DNA of 64,000 nt from Ignelater luminosus (lineage: Eukaryota; Arthropoda; Insecta; Coleoptera; Elateridae). How positions within the stretch are numbered: position 1 is the first letter of the stretch; the number at the start of each line of letters is the position of its first letter. The translations under genes and the position numbers were made by a program. The stretch spans positions 190,064 through 254,063 of the forward strand of contig VTPC01091006.1 of assembly GCA_011009095.1 (NCBI GenBank). The letters are read 5' to 3'. This document shows positions 47,749 through 61,169 of the stretch, piece by piece. A model generated the notes under the pieces. The model saw nothing but the letters and a program-made list of their open reading frames with translations. It did not search any database and had not been told where the DNA came from.

Positions 47749-48964
47749 CAAGGCTGGATTGAAAAGCTTCCAAAATCGCCCATAGATGGCGGCCGTAATT
47801 TAATTTATTTTGCATTATGAAGTAAACTGATATTTTAATTCTACATTGAAAAAAATCTAAATTGGTCTGTATTAGAGCTGTCATTAAATTTTTGGGAGGC
47901 AAAACAGTCACAGAAGTTAAAGCCAGATTGGATTCTGTTCTTGGCAACTATTCACCACCGTTTTCCATCGTAAGTTTTTGGAGATCTGAATTCATACGTG
48001 GAAGTACCCACACAATTGATGAACCTTGTTCAGGGCGCTCGAAACCTGGGACTATTTCAGAAATCATTCACAGGATCCACGATATGGTGTTCGGTAATCG
48101 TCGAATAAAAGTTCGTGAAATAGTTAAGGCTGTGGGCATTTCGTATGAACGGGTTGTCAATATATTGCGCCAACAGTTGACATTTAAAAAACTTTCAGCA
48201 ATATGAGTGCCGCGTCTGCTTCTCCTCACTCTAGAACAAAAAATCATTCGTGCTTGAAGTTCAGCTGAGTGTTGGCAGTTGTTTAGTTTAGACAAAATCT
48301 AGTTGATTTCATTAAAAGATTTGTGACTATGAACGAAACTTGGATTCACCATTATATCCCCAAAAAGACAGCCAAACAGTGGATTGACTAAGGTGAATTC
48401 GTCCCGGATAAGGCAAAAACAGTTCAGTCTCCTGGAAAAATAATGGCTTCTGTTTTCTGGGATGCTAAGGGCATTTTACTAATTGACTATCTGGAGAAAG
48501 GAAAAACCATAACAGACCAATATTGCTCACCACTTTTAGAACAACTAAATGCTGCAATTCGTAAAAACGACCCAGAATGTCAAAGGAAAAAATCTTATTT
48601 CACAATGCCCCCAGTCTATGCAAGTGTAATTGCTCAACAAAAAAAAAGACCGAGTTGAAGTTTGAAATCGTTCGCCACCGCCACTCACCCAATTTGGCTC
48701 CGTCGGATCTTCATGTTCCCCAAACTGATAAAATTTCTATCTGCAAGGAAATTCAGGTCCAATTAGGAAATCATCGACGCTTCAAATGAATGTTTTGCAG
48801 GTCTCAAAAAAAAAATCATTTCCGTGAAGGGATTTAAAAGTTGGAGATGCTTTGGTCCAAAGTGTGTTAAATTACAAAGTGATTTTGTTGAAAAATAAAG
48901 TATATTTTATGTTGAATTTCATTTGTTTTCACTTTCATTCCGGAAACTTTTCAATCCAACCTTG
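47749..48964 (+). mobile_element. Decayed DD34D mariner, both ends present
   Basis: The element is 1,216 bp and flanked by TA (47747-47748, 48965-48966). The ends are inverted: CAAGGCTGGATTGAAAAGCT at left and CAAGGTTGGATTGAAAAGTT on the other strand at right, 2 mismatches in 20. The gene inside is broken. Confidence 0.9.
47862..48850 (+). pseudogene. DD34D mariner transposase pseudogene
   Basis: The N-terminal part reads VIKFLGGKTVTEVKARL, DEPCSGRSKPGT, IHRIHDMVFGNRRIKV and ISYERVVNILRQ up to KKLSAI and a stop. Later blocks are ETWIHHYIPKKTAKQW, KTVQSPGKIMASVFWDAKGI and LIDYLEKGKTI, then out of frame LNAAIRKNDP, LFHNAP and SPNLAPSD. The first catalytic Asp is replaced by Asn (TMNETW) and the HDNAP Asp is lost. 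The third Asp (PSD) remains. There are several in-frame stops. Its spacing and motifs resemble the cecropia/mellifera mariners, but the subfamily is uncertain. Confidence 0.88.
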
Positions 48965-48966
48965 TA

Positions 48967-49985
48967 TAACTGTAACTTTCATAAATCTTAGATATAATAG
49001 GGCTTTTATTTTATTTACAGTGCCTTCATAAATTTTGCAACAAATTTAATGCTATTACCTAAACAAACAAAACCTTAAATCATTATTTTGGTATCTAGAT
49101 CGTAACCTAAATGCTAAAGGTTACCCCTTGATAACATTTTACTTAATTTCAAAATTTTGTAGTTCACCCCAATGAGTTTCATTTTGGAGATAAATCACGC
49201 CTTTCTTCCTTATTCCACTTATTTATGTAAATTTACAGTAGATGACAGCCAAGCTTCAGATACACCTACAAACCGATTATGCATACAGTATTTCATATTA
49301 TTTTCTGGGATTTATAGGATGAAATATAAAGAAATTAATTAAAACATTGAAAGCCTCTGCCTACGCATCCCTTGATTTCCGCTGCGGCACCACTAATCAG
49401 CGATCTACCACACACCTACCCATCTAGAACATTACAGCTTATTACTTTCATTAATAACAGTATTCTCTTCCTTATAATTGACTTTTGTAATCTAAATAAA
49501 GAAAGATTATTATAATTAATTTCATGCGTTCTAATGAGAGTTTCTCTCTTAGAAGGAAAATACAGAAGTGGCTGTTTTTGTTCGTTTACAAGAACTTTTT
49601 GTTGTACGCTAAGTTTTCATTATTTGTTGTATTAAATGAACCGGTTAATCTTCACCTTTACATAGCACTATAGATAATTGTTTGATATCGCTTTATGTTC
49701 TTGTACATTGTAAATGTAAGTAGCTTTTGTTCCAATTCAAAGATTTACTTTTATTACATTTGCAATAAACTCGTTTATAACAAGTATTCAGTTTTTACAG
49801 TTTGTAGGATTCTAAATCCCTCGCAGAATAAATTTTTATTACACTAATTAGATAACTTAGGTTCTCTACGTTTAAACTGTCAGTTTTAACGTAGCTCCTG
49901 ATAATATGAGGGAAACTGATAAAGTTATCTATCTAGCTGTTATAACACAAAAGACAATCGGTATTTTTATAAATTTTATGTTACC
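48967..49985. other. AT-rich sequence, nothing recognised
   Basis: No frame or repeat was identified. Confidence 0.45.
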
Positions 49986-49989
49986 ACAT

Positions 49990-51037
49990 AATGCTCCCGA
50001 AGATCAATGTATTTCTGCCACCTGTCCTGTAAGAACTTTGAAAAAATTATTCTTCTTGGTCTTCAAAATAGGCATCAACAACTTCTTTCAACTCGTAGTC
50101 ATTTATGAAGCGACATTATTGAAAGTTTCCAATTTCTAAACAGAAAAAAATCGGATGGGATCAGATCTGAACTGTAGGGTGCTGGCAGATGGTCTAGTTC
50201 AAAAAAGTTGCAATGGTCAAGAACGGGTCTGACTTTTGGTGCTTTGTAAACTCTTGCGTTGTCGAACAGAAGGAGGCCATTTTCATCACGCAAAGCGGGG
50301 CGTTTTTTATCGATTATGTAACATCTTTAATGTTCCGCAGTAGGCATCAACAGTTATAGTAGTGCCCCTTGACATTGACATTCCTCCCTGATCCCAGAAA
50401 AACAGTGGCCATAAGTTTTCCTACTGAAGTTTGAGTGCGAACTTTTCTTAGGGAAGAGAACTTTCATGAATCCATTGAATAGACTCCAGTTTTATTTTTG
50501 CATCCCAATGATGCAACCAGTTGTCATCACCAATCGCTTACAGAAAAGTCGGGAATGTATTCTCAGAGTTGCCAAATGATTTTGAGGAATGTTTTGCTTA
50601 CACAATTGCTGCTCGGAGGTGAGCAGTTGCGGAACTCACCTTGATGAAACCTTGCTCGTCTCCAGTTTTTCGCGAGAAACTGTAAGCACACTTGGCTCTG
50701 GTATTGTTAAGGCTTACATTGCTATGCACTATCATTGGATAGATGCTTTTAAATGGCAATCCTCGAAAACAGTAGCTTCAACTTTTCTGCAAATATCAGA
50801 ATTGGTGACGACAGAAACCCTTCTACTTTTTGGATCATCTGTAATGGGTTTATAATCCCAACGAAATTGCTTAGGGTAGTATTTTATCTTAGGATATGAT
50901 GGAGCATCATTCCCATACACCACAATTATTCGGTAATGAATGTCTTGAGGACCAATTCCTTTTTTTGTCAAAAATTTGATCACACTTTTATGCTCTAATT
51001 TTACAATACTCTTTTTAAAAATTTTGGATTTTATCAC
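49990..51037 (-). pseudogene. Second DD34D mariner transposase pseudogene
   Basis: On the minus strand the blocks run VIKFLTKKGIGPQDIHYRI, YGNDAPSYPKIKYYPKQFRW, DDPKSRRVSVVT, GDDNWLHHWDAKIKLESIQW, WPLFFWDQGGMSMSRGTTIT, VDAYCGTLKML, LLLFDNARVYKAPKV, SSDLIPSDFFLFR and YELKEVVDAYFEDQEE. All three catalytic Asp positions are still recognisable (GDD, FDNAR, PSD), but stops and frameshifts separate most blocks. The protein lineage is different from the copy at 47.7 kb. Terminal repeats could not be identified. Confidence 0.85.
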
Positions 51038-51039
51038 GT

Positions 51040-52770
51040 ATCGAAATTGTGCGTACTTGATTTCGTGAACTATTTTTGTTTTAGCGCTACAAATTCCTAT
51101 ATTCTATTTTCCTTTGCTACTATTGTGTCTTGTGCTTGATGAATTTTACGTAAACTTAATTGGAGCAACTTGTTCACACACAGTTACCAAAGTTTGACCA
51201 AAGTTTAGAACGCCTGAGTTATGATGTGTTGTCTCCCGCATTTAAAAGGTGAACCGATCAATTGTCTGTACGTAAGAAACTTTAAGTTTTAAGTGCTGTA
51301 TCGTTCCGTAAAATCCGTGTTTATATTCTTCATGGGACCTTATGCAGCATCAAGTTAAAAAGGGGGTCAAAATTCAACAAATTCATACCAATTTTGGAGA
51401 TCACACCGGAATCTTTGTTTATCAATGGTCATTGCTGTGTGTGACATCATTTTGCGTTAACAGAAAGATATTTGACAAAATTGACTCTGCTTTGAAAATT
51501 TTGTACAGTGCCGTCGTACAATTTCTAAAGTCAAATTTCTCAAACAGTCTTCGCGACGTTATTATTTAATGGTCAGGTAGATACTATTTAGTTTGGGATA
51601 ATCGAACATTTGACAAAAACCCAAGTTTATAAAGACTCCTAAGTTCCTGTAATAAAAATTAATTGAAATTAGGACATTAAACTGCTAAATCGGCGGTTGA
51701 CATTGTCCTTATTGGTGTGTATGTGCCATACTAGTATTTACTGATTACTTTTAATTGTAGACGTTCTATCGCTTAAATTTTAAGAGTATTTAGCCCACGC
51801 TGTAATTGTGAGTTCCATTGTTATCTTTTTGCAAAATTCAACTTATGTTTTGGTTAGTTCCGTACATCTTGTTTTTATCCGTTAGTTTATTTACATTTAC
51901 TTGAAAGATGTATCGCTATAACTACAATATGTGTTTTCTTCTTAAATAGGGAATTTAACAATACAATGTGTTTTACTGGCTAGAATAAGGAATTCTTTTT
52001 TTTCGGGCTAGCTTAAGTTAGTCAGGTAGTAATTACTTGCTGTCTTATTACCAAGGCGGATAATGTTAGCATACAGGTGGACTTTATATAGTAAAGTAGT
52101 AAGATTCACTACCCTCTTTGGAGTAGTTGTGGTGTGTAAGCTTTTACAAATGATTTTGACCTGAAGAAATCTTATGACACTTTTGGTGTTTTATTATTGT
52201 GTAAATTTAAAAACTTTTGGCCAAAATCATTTAAGTTGGTTTGACACTTTAATTATCTAATTAAAGATCAGTCAACTTAACAAAATTTTCTAATAACATC
52301 AAATTCTGGCAGCTGCAATTAATTAATCTAATTTTTAATTTCCCTATAAGGTTACTCTTCGGATATATGTGATGATAACAAAATCTGCAAGTGACGTCTA
52401 TTGGTTTTGACTTTTATTCCTAGATTGTGACTTATGATCCGGTACAAAATTTCATTTATTTGAAACGAAGATTTGATTTAGTGAACGACCGTATTTAAAA
52501 GCAACGCTGTGGCACGAGTAACTTCGGTTACCTTTTTGTTCGGTAGTTTAGGGATTGAAAAGTACCGCAACGAAAAGCCTCATACAGCATCTGATGAAAT
52601 GGTTTTTGATTAGGAAAGAGACATAAAAGTGGTCACTCTGAGATTCTTAACCTTTGAACAATCCTCTTCTCATTGCAAGGAATGATTATATTCCTGTCAC
52701 ATGTACCTCTGCAAAACTGCATTAGCATATTTTCTGGAAAATACCTTCTCAGGTACCAATTCCGAATGGC
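51040..52770. other. No gene recognised
   Basis: The left part may hold the eroded 5' end of the preceding mariner. Nothing else is recognised. Confidence 0.4.
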
Positions 52771-52773
52771 CTC

Positions 52774-53480
52774 ATTTGGTATGTGAACAGATCCAAAATC
52801 AGAAAAGGCACTGAGGCACAGGTGCTCGGATTCAAACCGAGAATGGAATTATCGTTCTCTCTTGGTAAATATGCACCATGTTCCGGCTGAAGGTTTTTGC
52901 TATTTTGTGAAATAGCAAATTAATAGTGCACAATATGTGTTAGACGCGAATAAATATCAAAATTGTTCGTTGAGTGCAAGAACCGGCCAGAACATGGTTA
53001 AAAACTGCTTCATATTGTAGGTTTTACCTAAACATCCTAACACCGCTTATTCGTTTTTCTTCAGTAAGGAAAAGTTTTATGACCACCTTGGGCTAAAGAA
53101 ATTAGGTGTCTCTCATATGGATCCCAGATTACTACAGCATAGAAGCTAACAACATGGTTGATTCTCTGGCCAGGAAGGCTGTTATTAGTGCTCTTTTGGA
53201 AGTAGTACGGGCTATGGTAACAGATCCATCACTGACTGGACACTTTGGAGATTCCAAAGTGATTAGGCCCATATAACAAAAACAAGATTCCTGATAAATT
53301 CTGAGAACTGCAGTCTTTGCTCAAAATGGTCTGAAGTAGAAAACGGATAGTCGTTAGCCTTTTTATCGTCCATGCCCATCTCAACAAGTAGCTTGATACT
53401 ATCTGACTTCGGGAAGATAGTCCTTGCAGGTACTGTAGAGAGAATGAGAAAACATCTATCCACGTTCTGTACAAGTGCAT
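52774..53480 (+). pseudogene. RNase H end of a non-LTR retrotransposon (LINE)
   Basis: Translated blocks match the RNase H domain that follows reverse transcriptase in jockey/R1-type elements: IWYVNRSKIRKGTEAQVLGF (family WYTDGSK.. GTGAG), SFSLGKYAPC, ISKLFVECKN, then WIPDYYSIEANNMVDSLARK (family WVPGHSGI.GN..AD.LAR), then LTGHFG and CSLCSKW, resembling the Cys-rich tail. The first catalytic Asp is changed (DGS to NRS), and stops and shifts occur throughout. The reverse transcriptase and endonuclease parts are not seen upstream, consistent with a 5'-truncated insertion. Confidence 0.7.
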
Positions 53481-53489
53481 TCCAAAAAT

Positions 53490-56400
53490 GATAAAAAGGC
53501 GCCGTTATCCTATCGCTGTACTTTTCAAACCCGAAGGCATTCGAGAAACCCAGATGGAAGCTGTACTGTCATTTGCGACAGCAGTGGGTCTCCTACAGAA
53601 CAACTAACTACATAAGACTAGCACAGCATACATAATACATTTTGTCTGCCTCGTTAGAAAATTTCTTAACCTCGGGAACATCACTAGGCAAGATCTTCAT
53701 GAGACCTTTAAGTTAAACTTTATGTTAGAAAATTCGTTATTTTATTACCATATCTAATAGTTTGATACTATTTGCCCCCGGGAATTTCAAAGCAATTGTT
53801 AGTTTCATTTATTAGACCACACCGTTTTAAACTGTTTTGCTGATACTGCTTATTTTAGATCCCAGGTCTTTATCATAAATAGCAAACTTCTTTAACTTTA
53901 TTCTCTCTTTACATTACATACTACATGTAGAGCTACTAGAAAAAAATCTGAAACCAAATTATTTCATTATTGTACCTACTAGAATCACGACACTTTAGAC
54001 AATTTAGAATTCGACCCTGTGTAGATTCTAAGTTGCTGTTAGTAGGGTAACAATTTATTTGTTGCAAAGCGACGAAGAATCAGGTGCGTATACAAGAAGG
54101 ATAATGGGAGTAATTATCCACTCACCCTCCCCATCCTCAGAAAAGACAAAGTAAACTTTTTGTGATAGACTTATCTTTACTTAAAATGTATATAAAAACT
54201 TAGCTTCTTTATAAATACCACTTACATTCATTTTGAATTAACCTTACAAATTCTAATAATTTGTTTATCTTGCTCTGCATTGATTTCAGTATGACAAAAG
54301 TAATTGCTGTTGTATTTTCGACTTTGATTTTTATTTTTTACATTTTGTGCATGATGACTGTGAATTTTTATTTTATCAGTAACTTTATTTTGTGTCAATT
54401 GACCGATCATCATTAAAGCTCGAATTTTATGTAAAATGCATATTTCTGCATTTTCTGCATATTAAACCTAATTTTTGCATCTTTTGCACATTTTAATTTT
54501 GTCTATTTTACTGTAAATTCTAGTAGCGATTTTTCTAATCTTATACAGTATGCCATTTTAACCAAAAGGGTCACTTTTGTATATGTATGAGTGCTTGTGT
54601 ACAATAAAGACTTCTCCCAGCGCAATAAGTTGCAAATTAGGTCAAACTCCATTTTCGTGAATAAGATTAAATAGCAGAATTATTGTTTGCAAATATCTCA
54701 AAACTGGCAGATGTAAATTGATATTTAATGAAAAAACTTGAATTGTGTCCATAAATGTAAATTTCCTATATGAAGAACTCATCGATTCGCTGAGTCCACC
54801 TACCGCCAGTTAAATTATGTATACGTTATATTTTCAATTTAATTAAAACTTTGAAGGCTCTACGTAATCAAACAGAAATTATGAAAATATCTACAGTACT
54901 CGAATGATCAATTTAACTTTTGCAATTTAAATATCAACATACTCTCTAAAAATTGCTCGTTTTTCTAATAAAATCAATTCGAAAGTTTTGTCATTTGACG
55001 ATGTATGAATAACTAGAGATTTTCGAAAAACCTACAAAATAACGCCAAAAAAACTTTTATTTGACCCAGTTTTAAATCTCTTAAGAATTTAAATTAAATC
55101 AATCTACGATATTGAACTTTTAACTTTTCCACACCAGGATTTCATCGGTAGTCTGTTAAAGGCAAACAAACAAGAAAAAAGCAAAAAAGGAAAATCAAAA
55201 GTTTTCTGTCAACAAGGTTTTCTCATTAACGTGAGAATTGTGTGAGTAAAACTTCGTTTCAATTTTTTTTAAATCAATCAGCCCAGAATGTTACTCTAAC
55301 AAAGTAAAAATACGCGAATCTAATTTAATTACTTTTAAAAATAACAAATAAGTTTCACGTAAATAGTGCAATTGCATGCTTATACTTTTAACGGAAATTG
55401 CATGTTTTTACGAGCTTTCATGTTTCAGTACAATAAAAGGCAAGAGACACGAGGTTTAACACAATTACTTTTTTAAAATATAAGACTAAAGTAATCAATG
55501 ATTTATACGGATTACGCCTAGGAAATAGGCATTATTAAATTAAACTGGCGTGACGTTACAAAATTTAACTCACTAAACCAACAAACCTGAAACCGCTAGA
55601 ATATAACTCCAGAGATGTTAAGCAACTAAAACTATTGTTGAAGCTTAGATATACACGGGTCATCGAAAATTAACTAGTGGGTAAAAGTCAAATACAGATT
55701 GTCGATCTTCTTTGAAGTATTTACACCACTCATAACACACAGTGGTATAGAAGAGCACTTAGCTGTCAAACTTTCTACTCAACCCCTAGTGAATTTCTGC
55801 TGAACAAACGGTTCTGTTTTTCTTGAACGCTAAACTCAATTATTACACCGGACGTATTTATATCAAAAGATTGAAATTCTAGAGAGAGGAAACATAAGAG
55901 CAAAATGGTTAGTACAATATATAAAGAAATTAAATATACATTAGATCTGCAAACATGAGTTTTAAGGCAAAAAGAAGGGTTTGAAATAAGTTTGGATTTT
56001 TTGCCTCTACGCAAAATGTGAAAATTAAAAAAAACACGTAGTTAGTATGGTTGTACCCGGCAAACAAAAACGCCAACCCTTTTATAAATACAAAATAGCA
56101 CATTACACCGTAATTCATATTACAGAACCAAAATAATGCTTTCGTTATTTAAAAAATTAGAAGATCGAATATTCTTTTCAGAAACTATTAGTTATATGAT
56201 ATTTGCAATTACTAAAAGTAGTCTTAGATGGTTTTTACTTCTTTTACATATACATTAATGCTGGTACATAAACAATCTGTAAAAGTTTTCAAAAATAATG
56301 CAAATTCTTTTAACGAGATTCCACTTTATAGAAGTGAGCACCGCCGTTTTTAAAATTTTGTATGGAAATCACTTACATGTGGACTACTACGTAACTAAGT

Positions 56401-56685
56401 ATTTATTCAATTTTATTTATATAAAAGTTCTTTTTTCTGTTTTATACTATTACAACTTCAATTATTACCACTTTTATAAAACACGATTTTTTTAAATTTA
56501 TAATAGACTAGAAGTTTAGGTTTTCTTTTGTTAAATACTGAAAGATACAAAACTTTTATAAGTTTCTAGTTTTTTTAAGCAAATAGTGTAGAAAAAAAGC
56601 TTGAAGAAAAAGAGTGGCTAAAGTAATAAGAATTGTTCGAAATAAAGAGGTTTCTCTTTAACAGAGATATATTAAAGAGTTCCCT
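53490..56685. other. AT-rich sequence, nothing recognised
   Basis: No convincing frame or paired repeat was found. Confidence 0.45.
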
Positions 56686-56689
56686 CAAT

Positions 56690-56950
56690 CTAAACTAACT
56701 AGATATATGATACATGATGCAAGCTGCCAAAGTTTAATTTAAAGTTCCTATATTTTTTCAATATCGGCAAAATACGCGCAACATTGAAATGAAATTTTCT
56801 GCAATGCGGTTATTATAAGATATCTACTATTTATGATCGTTTATAGTCAATACAACCATCAGGGACTGAAGAGGAAATAAACCTTCTTAGAAAATACATT
56901 ATGTCACTGAAAATGGAAAACCCTTATCTCTTTCTAGATGTATACCTGAT
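56690..56950 (+). repeat. Diverged copy of the CTGTATCTC dispersed repeat
   Basis: It shares CCAAAGTTTAATTTA, TTTTTCAATAT, CATTGAAATGAAATTTT and the position of the GAGG-AAA block with the left arm of the 38.4 kb foldback. Confidence 0.5.
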
Positions 56951-56954
56951 TCAG

Positions 56955-59180
56955 AGAAAAAAAATTACTTTTAAACTTTTCCCAGAGGATGCGTTGCTTT
57001 CAAGCAATATTAGACTTTGAGTATTCACGAGTACTCCAAGTAAAGAATCAATAAAACAAGTCAAGATCGTGCACTCGTTTCATATCTAATACTCTGTTAT
57101 TCACTAAAAAATGAGAGCTTTATTTTGATGGGATATTTCGTTTTTGAAGATACACAGCGAAATGGAAAAAAGCTTAACTCAGTAATACTCTTCAATCTTT
57201 ACGCCTTAAGGCAACTTTTACAACTTCTAAACTTTCGGAATTAATTAATTTCGTACTTAATTTGATTTTTTCCTGGAGCGTTTTTGGATAATGTTTCCTT
57301 TTTCATTGTTTATACCCTAAATATCCCTTTTTTCGCAGTTGTTCTTATTCTGCTACATCATCAGACAATTAAAATGCAAAAAAATATTAATGTTAAATTA
57401 TTACTAATACCGTAAAACTGCGTAACAGTCTCCAACTTTATAATTCTCTGTATTTCCAAAACTTCGACCTTAATCGAACTTTTAATTATACCAATTAGTT
57501 AATTCTGGATCTTAGTATTTGACGGACAGATTCAGAATGCATTCCATCTACGGTTAAGTTTTGAGTGTTTAAGGGTTTCCCGGTACTTTCATCCAAGTTG
57601 AAAGTACCGAGGCCAAGCTTTTGGTAGATATACAAAAATTTATTTATAAAAAACAACAACATCTTTCACCGGGAAAGTAGTAGTATCCACCACAGTCTTA
57701 TGCAGACCGCTGGTCTTGATTTTATATTAACCAAAGTCGGAAGGAACAAGTAGAATTACGTCTGCGCCTCCAACACTCCTACATAGTCGGCGAAAAAAAA
57801 GATACAATAGGAACAGAAATTTATTTCATTTTATAAATTTTATTCATGTTCAAATTTCATTTAGAAAAATATTAGACAATATAATACAGTGCGCTCAGTT
57901 TAAGGTGCTACAAGTAGGTAGGCAGCACACTTTTCATATCATGGATATCTTCGTGATTGCAGAATATAGTTTCCAATTTTTAAAATGGATAGCTGGGAAA
58001 CACAAAAATTTTAAAAATTATTAGAATACATTGTTTGTCACTTTGAAAGATTTTCTTCATATTTAGTAATTATCTAGCCTTACATTACCTGCTATGACGT
58101 TTTGTCTTGTATAATTTTGATCTTTAGATATTTAAAGAAATTTATTAAATTACAGTGACATATGAGATTCGGTCATTTACTCATTTGCCATATGTGTTGC
58201 CTACATACGTGTATTGAGATAAATTGGACATACTGTATATAAAGTTTATTCAATAAAAAGAATATAAGTACTTCCCACAATTTGAGAGTTGCCTTTAAAC
58301 AAAGTCATCACTCATCACCATCAGACAACACACCGTGTACTTTTTCATACATCTTACAGTCACTTGTTTGAAACAAATAAGCTATTATTTTTCTAACAGC
58401 TGTAATTCAATAATGTATAATACAAGTTTAACATAATTTTAGCAAAACAACATTTTATTCTATAACATTTTATTGTCATTAAATAATTTAAATCAGCTTG
58501 TGAAATTTACCTACATGAAAATCGATTGTATTACGTAGAATTAATATTATATGGTATTGTTGGTACAGTCAGCAGAAAATGTGTTAGCATACGGGTTATC
58601 ATTGATAAATAACAAACAGTTGAACGGTAAATAATGTGTAAATTTAATAAGCGTCAATACAGTGCCTAAGCTTTCAGTTATTATTAAGTTTTAATGACGA
58701 CTTTAATAGACAGACAATACTTTGAGGCTTTATTTTAAAGAGATAAAACGAGTAATTATTATAAAAAAAACTTTGGAAGATTATTTATGTAAAACACAGG
58801 TGGCGAGACGGCGATGACATTTGGGGTTTATTACAACTTAACACGACAATATATTATGCTTCTACTGCTTAAATTCATCTAAATTACTGTGCAATACATC
58901 TTGGCTCCCAAGATACACGGATTCGAATCCGTATGCGACTTCGAAGGTCGCCAAAGACCTCAGAGTTGCTACTTCTTTTAAAAACCTGGTTAATATACTC
59001 TCATTTACTAAAGGAGAATGTTTTATGGTTGCTCAAAGTGGTATAGCATGGCACAGTAGATCTATAGATTAAAATTACTGTCATTTAAAGTTGTGCTGCT
59101 GGAATCAAGTTTTGAGTTAGCTGTACATATTTCGATTGCAAGTCTTCACTTCTAATAGCTTTTGGCGACTATGAAAAATG
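56955..59180. other. No gene; one perfect hairpin
   Basis: An 11-bp perfect stem, CGGTACTTTCA (57581-57591) against TGAAAGTACCG (57599-57609), has a 7-base loop. A tRNA T-arm-like GGATTCGAATCC at about 58919 has no tRNA around it. Confidence 0.4.
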
Positions 59181-59184
59181 TTAT

Positions 59185-59430
59185 TTTGTGTCTGAGACTT
59201 TAGGTCTCGGTTCTCTTGAACCTCGTGGCTTCAACTGGTCTGATCATTTCTCCGCCAACTACAATTTAGCCCAATTCGAGGTTTTCCAACCCCAATAGGT
59301 ATTTTTAAGGTGCAACTCATCGTAGTCACACGGAACCCTCTAATTTACATCTTTTTCTAATTTTTTCTGTTTGAGAAACGTCAGGACCTCGGTCAAGAGA
59401 CGAATCCGCAACCATTGAATTGATAGACAG
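59185..59430 (+). repeat. Dispersed repeat, copy 2 (partner at 7.2 kb)
   Basis: See 7190-7420. The best conserved stretch is GTGCAACTCATCGTAGT at about 59310. Confidence 0.6.
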
Positions 59431-59619
59431 ATGCATAACTATGACTATCAACTTATTGGTTGCAAATTTCTCTATATACATATTTAGAAAAAAAGCAGTT
59501 ACGTTTGTCACAAAATATAAAATTTATGTTCACTCCTCTTCACGTATATTTGTGATTATATTGATAATTATAAAACACATTATAGGTAGTCAAGAAAAAA
59601 AATAATGCAAAGATGTTAT

Positions 59620-60480
59620 CTAAGACTAGAGCTGCAAAGTAAAGCACTTGGTTATCTGTAAGCGGTAAAGAAATTGCTGAAGTGGTAAATGTCTCCCAAG
59701 CCTAATAAGTCAACTGTATTTCAGATTCATATAGACGGATACAATTATTGCAATATGTGATCAGAGCCAAAACATAAAAAGAAGTGTTGAAGAAGAAGAT
59801 CGTTTTGTTACAACTTTACCCTGGAGCCTGTTTTGTACCCTTCAGGACCATCATAAATTTGTTACATAAGGTAGATTTACATTCAAAGCGTTCATTATTA
59901 CAAAATGTTTTTCTCAACGACAAACAACGGCGCAACAGATTTTTTTTGAGCACAAGAACAGTAAAACTGAATTCTTCAATACCAACGTACTGCTGTTCTT
60001 TATCAAGTCTTGATCTGCGTTTTCTATTGGCGTGTACAGGTATGGAGGCAACCACAACAATAACTCAGGTCATTCTAAAACGTAAATCACAACTCGTCTA
60101 TTAAAAAGTTCAATTTTGACGTTCTTATGACCAAACAAAGCTTTTGCGTCGCTGTTCCTCGTTGAGAAGAACTTCTCGTAATAAACGCTTTCCGTGTAGA
60201 TCTGTCTCGTATGACCAATTTTTGATGGTTACGAAGCGCACAGAAACATTTGAAATCTCTCGCAGTTGATTGCGCTATTGTACGACAGAGATTTTTGACG
60301 ATCTTGTTTAACACTTTCTTTTATTCTTTGGCTTTGACCACGACTTCTGCTAACCGTATCCGTCTGTTTGAATCTGAAATACAGTTGCTTCACCACACTT
60401 GGACACATTTACCTCTCCAATAACTTCTTCCATGCTTACAATAAACCGTCTGTTCTGCTTGCAACTTTGGCCTCAAAAAA
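59620..60480. pseudogene. Tc1-like transposase N-terminal fragment in inverted duplication
   Basis: Two diverged copies of the same Tc1-type DNA-binding region face each other. The left copy reads on plus: SVSGKEIAEVVNVSQ, then VDLHSKRSLLQNVFLNDKQR at about 59870-59940. The right copy reads on minus: RGQSQRIKESVKQDRQKS, LREISNVSVRFVTIKNWSYE, then TDLHGKRLLREVLLNEEQRR at about 60220-60160. Both share CAACTGTATTTCAGATTCA and GACGGATAC at their outer parts. The arms are about 380-400 bp with a spacer near 60000-60083. Both are broken, and no catalytic domain is present. Confidence 0.7.
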
Positions 60481-60489
60481 GTCGTTACA

Positions 60490-61160
60490 TTACTTGTTTA
60501 CGTATGATTTGACTTATAATTATCAATTTAGTAAAACATATAGACTAAGAGAAGTGATACAGTTGAATTTTTGCTTATTTGGAGTGACGTCATAATTTTC
60601 CATTGTTTTCTATTCTAAGACAACTGAGTAAGACAAACAATTTTTATTTTCGAAAAAAGGAAGGTCTGTTTTAAATAATTTGTTTCATACAATTTTTTTT
60701 CGTTTTTGCCAAAATTGATTTAACATTATTTATGTACATATCACTTAAACAAGTCTTAAGAAGATATGAGTCTGAATCAATATGTGGAACTCTCTATTTA
60801 CAAGATATTAGTTATCATGGTAACCGAGGAGGCCGTGTTGGAATTTTGTAAACCCTAAAAAGCTTCCGTGTTTCAATTACCTTTTGTGTAAAAAGATTTT
60901 TTAAAATTTACATTACAATTTTCATATTGTGGTTCATTGCTTTTTTGTCATTTCAAACGAGTCGCCCTATAGATTATACTATAAACTGCTAAATAACTTG
61001 TGTATTTACACTTTCGCCAACCGTGTTTTATATATATTAGTTATTTTATTTTTATTATTGTAGTTGTAGCAACAGTTCAATGACGTGTGTAAAATTACTA
61101 AATAATGACGTCACTCCAAACAGATAAAATTCCAACTACAGTAAGTGCTATACTTCGTAA
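60490..61160. other. AT-rich sequence, nothing recognised
   Basis: No gene was found. The left end of the pogo-type element presumably lies here but was not identified. Confidence 0.4.
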
Positions 61161-61169
61161 CGTTAATAA

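Noticed and set aside
52815-52840. T-arm-like CTCGGATTCAAACCGAG
   Set aside because: It lies within the decayed RNase H coding sequence and no cloverleaf surrounds it.
58915-58945. tRNA T-arm-like GGATTCGAATCC
   Set aside because: No acceptor stem, D arm or anticodon arm can be folded around it.
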